A DNA stretch of 6,370 nucleotides, from the NCBI GenBank assembly GCA_902797495.1, contig CADBTH010000039.1, positions 1 through 6,370 on the forward strand, in the 5' to 3' direction. Each line of letters opens with the position of its first letter. The stretch's first letter is position 1. Positions 5,630 to 6,370 of the stretch are shown in pieces. The translations under genes were made by a program, and so were the position numbers. The notes under the pieces are model-generated. The model was not told the origin of the DNA. It saw only the letters and a program-made list of their open reading frames with translations, and ran no database searches. This DNA comes from an uncultured Ruminococcus sp. Its GTDB lineage: Bacteria > Bacillota > Clostridia > Oscillospirales > CAG-272.

Positions 5630-6370
5630 TTATTTCAGCTTTATCACCGCGTCGCCGATATGTATCTCGGAGATCTTTTCCGGATCAAGCGCAGTCTCGC
5701 ACTGCCAGCCGACTTCCGTCTCGCCGCTTAAGGGATCGGTTCCGCGGTCGATCTTTCTGCCGAGCGGGATCGTCGTGCCGTCGTCCGTCACGACGTACGC
5801 AGCGCGAAGGATATCGTCAAAACCTGCACCGCCAATGCTCTCCCCGTCACCGAAAAGTCGAAGATCGGTATTGGTTATATGCGCTCTGTGAAGGACGAGT
5901 TTACCGTTACCGCAAACGACTTCGACCGGATCAAACTCCGTTTCAAGAGTGGTGTTTTTGAAGTTTCCGTCAACGCCGATGCCGGACGAAAAGCTGCAAA
6001 ACGTCTCGGCACTGTTATCAGTGACCAGTAAGAAATCTCCGGGGACAACTTTCGCACCGTCGAGAAGTTCTCTTATCTCTTCCTCGCTGTAATATTTGTT
6101 CTTTCGATACTCATCATAGTCGTCGTCCTCCGAATAATGTCGTGCGACAAGCGCCATTCCTTCAATATGATACGCTGTTTCTGTCGAATCGGAAAGCGCA
6201 TAGAACGCCGCCGAGGACGTACTTCCATCCGACAGAAACAGTTCACCCGACGATGCATTAATGATCTGCGGAAGCGTCCCGTTCTCGGTAATGATATCGG
6301 TAACAGCGCCTCCGTCTTTTCTCGTCAGTGTGCAATCGATATAGATCTTTTCTTCGCTGCCGGTCACCGC
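5630..6370 (-). CDS. Unrecognised protein, C-terminal part (5' end outside window)
   Basis: The frame is open from the right edge to a TAA at 5630, giving 246 visible residues. The first candidate start, a GTG at 6367, has too little upstream sequence to judge, and the protein most likely begins outside the window. I do not recognise a family with confidence. The visible part has no membrane helix and no catalytic motif. It alternates short hydrophobic strands with turns rich in Asp, Gly, Ser and Thr, which suggests a beta-rich, probably extracytoplasmic domain. A very acidic, Tyr-rich stretch (SEDDDYDEY, then YYSEEEIRELL) lies at about 80-103. The end, with LDPEKISEIHIGDAVIKL, resembles the C-termini of clostridial secreted or membrane-anchored proteins of the DUF4179 kind, where an anti-sigma-like or anchor region precedes the outer domain. 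That comparison is tentative. A strong terminator follows at once, so it is the last gene of its unit. Confidence 0.8.
   Translation of the reverse strand, partial: AVTGSEEKIYIDCTLTRKDGGAVTDIITENGTLPQIINASSGELFLSDGSTSSAAFYALSDSTETAYHIEGMALVARHYSEDDDYDEYRKNKYYSEEEIRELLDGAKVVPGDFLLVTDNSAETFCSFSSGIGVDGNFKNTTLETEFDPVEVVCGNGKLVLHRAHITNTDLRLFGDGESIGGAGFDDILRAAYVVTDDGTTIPLGRKIDRGTDPLSGETEVGWQCETALDPEKISEIHIGDAVIKLK

Noticed and set aside
6058..6133. Possible EF-hand or dockerin-like calcium loop in the acidic stretch of the right-edge protein
   Set aside because: The Asp residues lack the DxDxDG spacing and the following glycine, so no calcium-binding loop can be claimed.

Overview
The window looks like chromosomal DNA of an uncultured Firmicute, probably a gut-type clostridium. 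This is inference, from moderately GC-rich coding DNA with AT-rich spacers, sigma-A-type -10 boxes, AGGAGG-like ribosome binding sites, T-tailed hairpin terminators and the gene families present. No marker gene fixes the taxon. All six genes lie on the minus strand, so transcription runs from high to low coordinates. I see no RNA gene, mobile element, CRISPR array or coding gene on the plus strand.

Reading in the direction of transcription there are three units. (1) At the right edge is the 3' part of an unrecognised gene (5630-6370), closed by a strong GC-rich terminator (5590-5615). (2) A monocistronic PLP-dependent aminotransferase of the aspartate aminotransferase subgroup Ic type (4159-5448) has its own promoter near 5522-5550, a leader with two possible hairpins, and a terminator just after its stop (4124-4152). 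(3) A four-gene operon starts from an extended -10 promoter (4077-4104). It encodes a GldA-like ABC ATPase (3092-4033), a GldF-like ABC-2 permease (2363-3067), a GldG-like membrane-anchored auxiliary protein (845-2350) and a DUF4340 protein whose gene starts at 848 and runs off the left edge.

The operon genes are tightly packed: 24 bases between ATPase and permease, 12 between permease and GldG-like gene with the Shine-Dalgarno overlapping the permease stop, and a 4-base ATGA overlap into the DUF4340 gene. This suggests one membrane complex: a cytoplasmic ATPase drives a six-helix permease, while the GldG-like and DUF4340 proteins are each held by an N-terminal helix with large domains outside the membrane. 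The layout matches the Gld ABC module first known from gliding Bacteroidetes, but similar sets are widespread in non-gliding bacteria and the substrate is unknown. I do not see a clearly new system here. The least explained items are the role of the Gld-like exporter with its DUF4340 partner, and the truncated unknown protein at the right.
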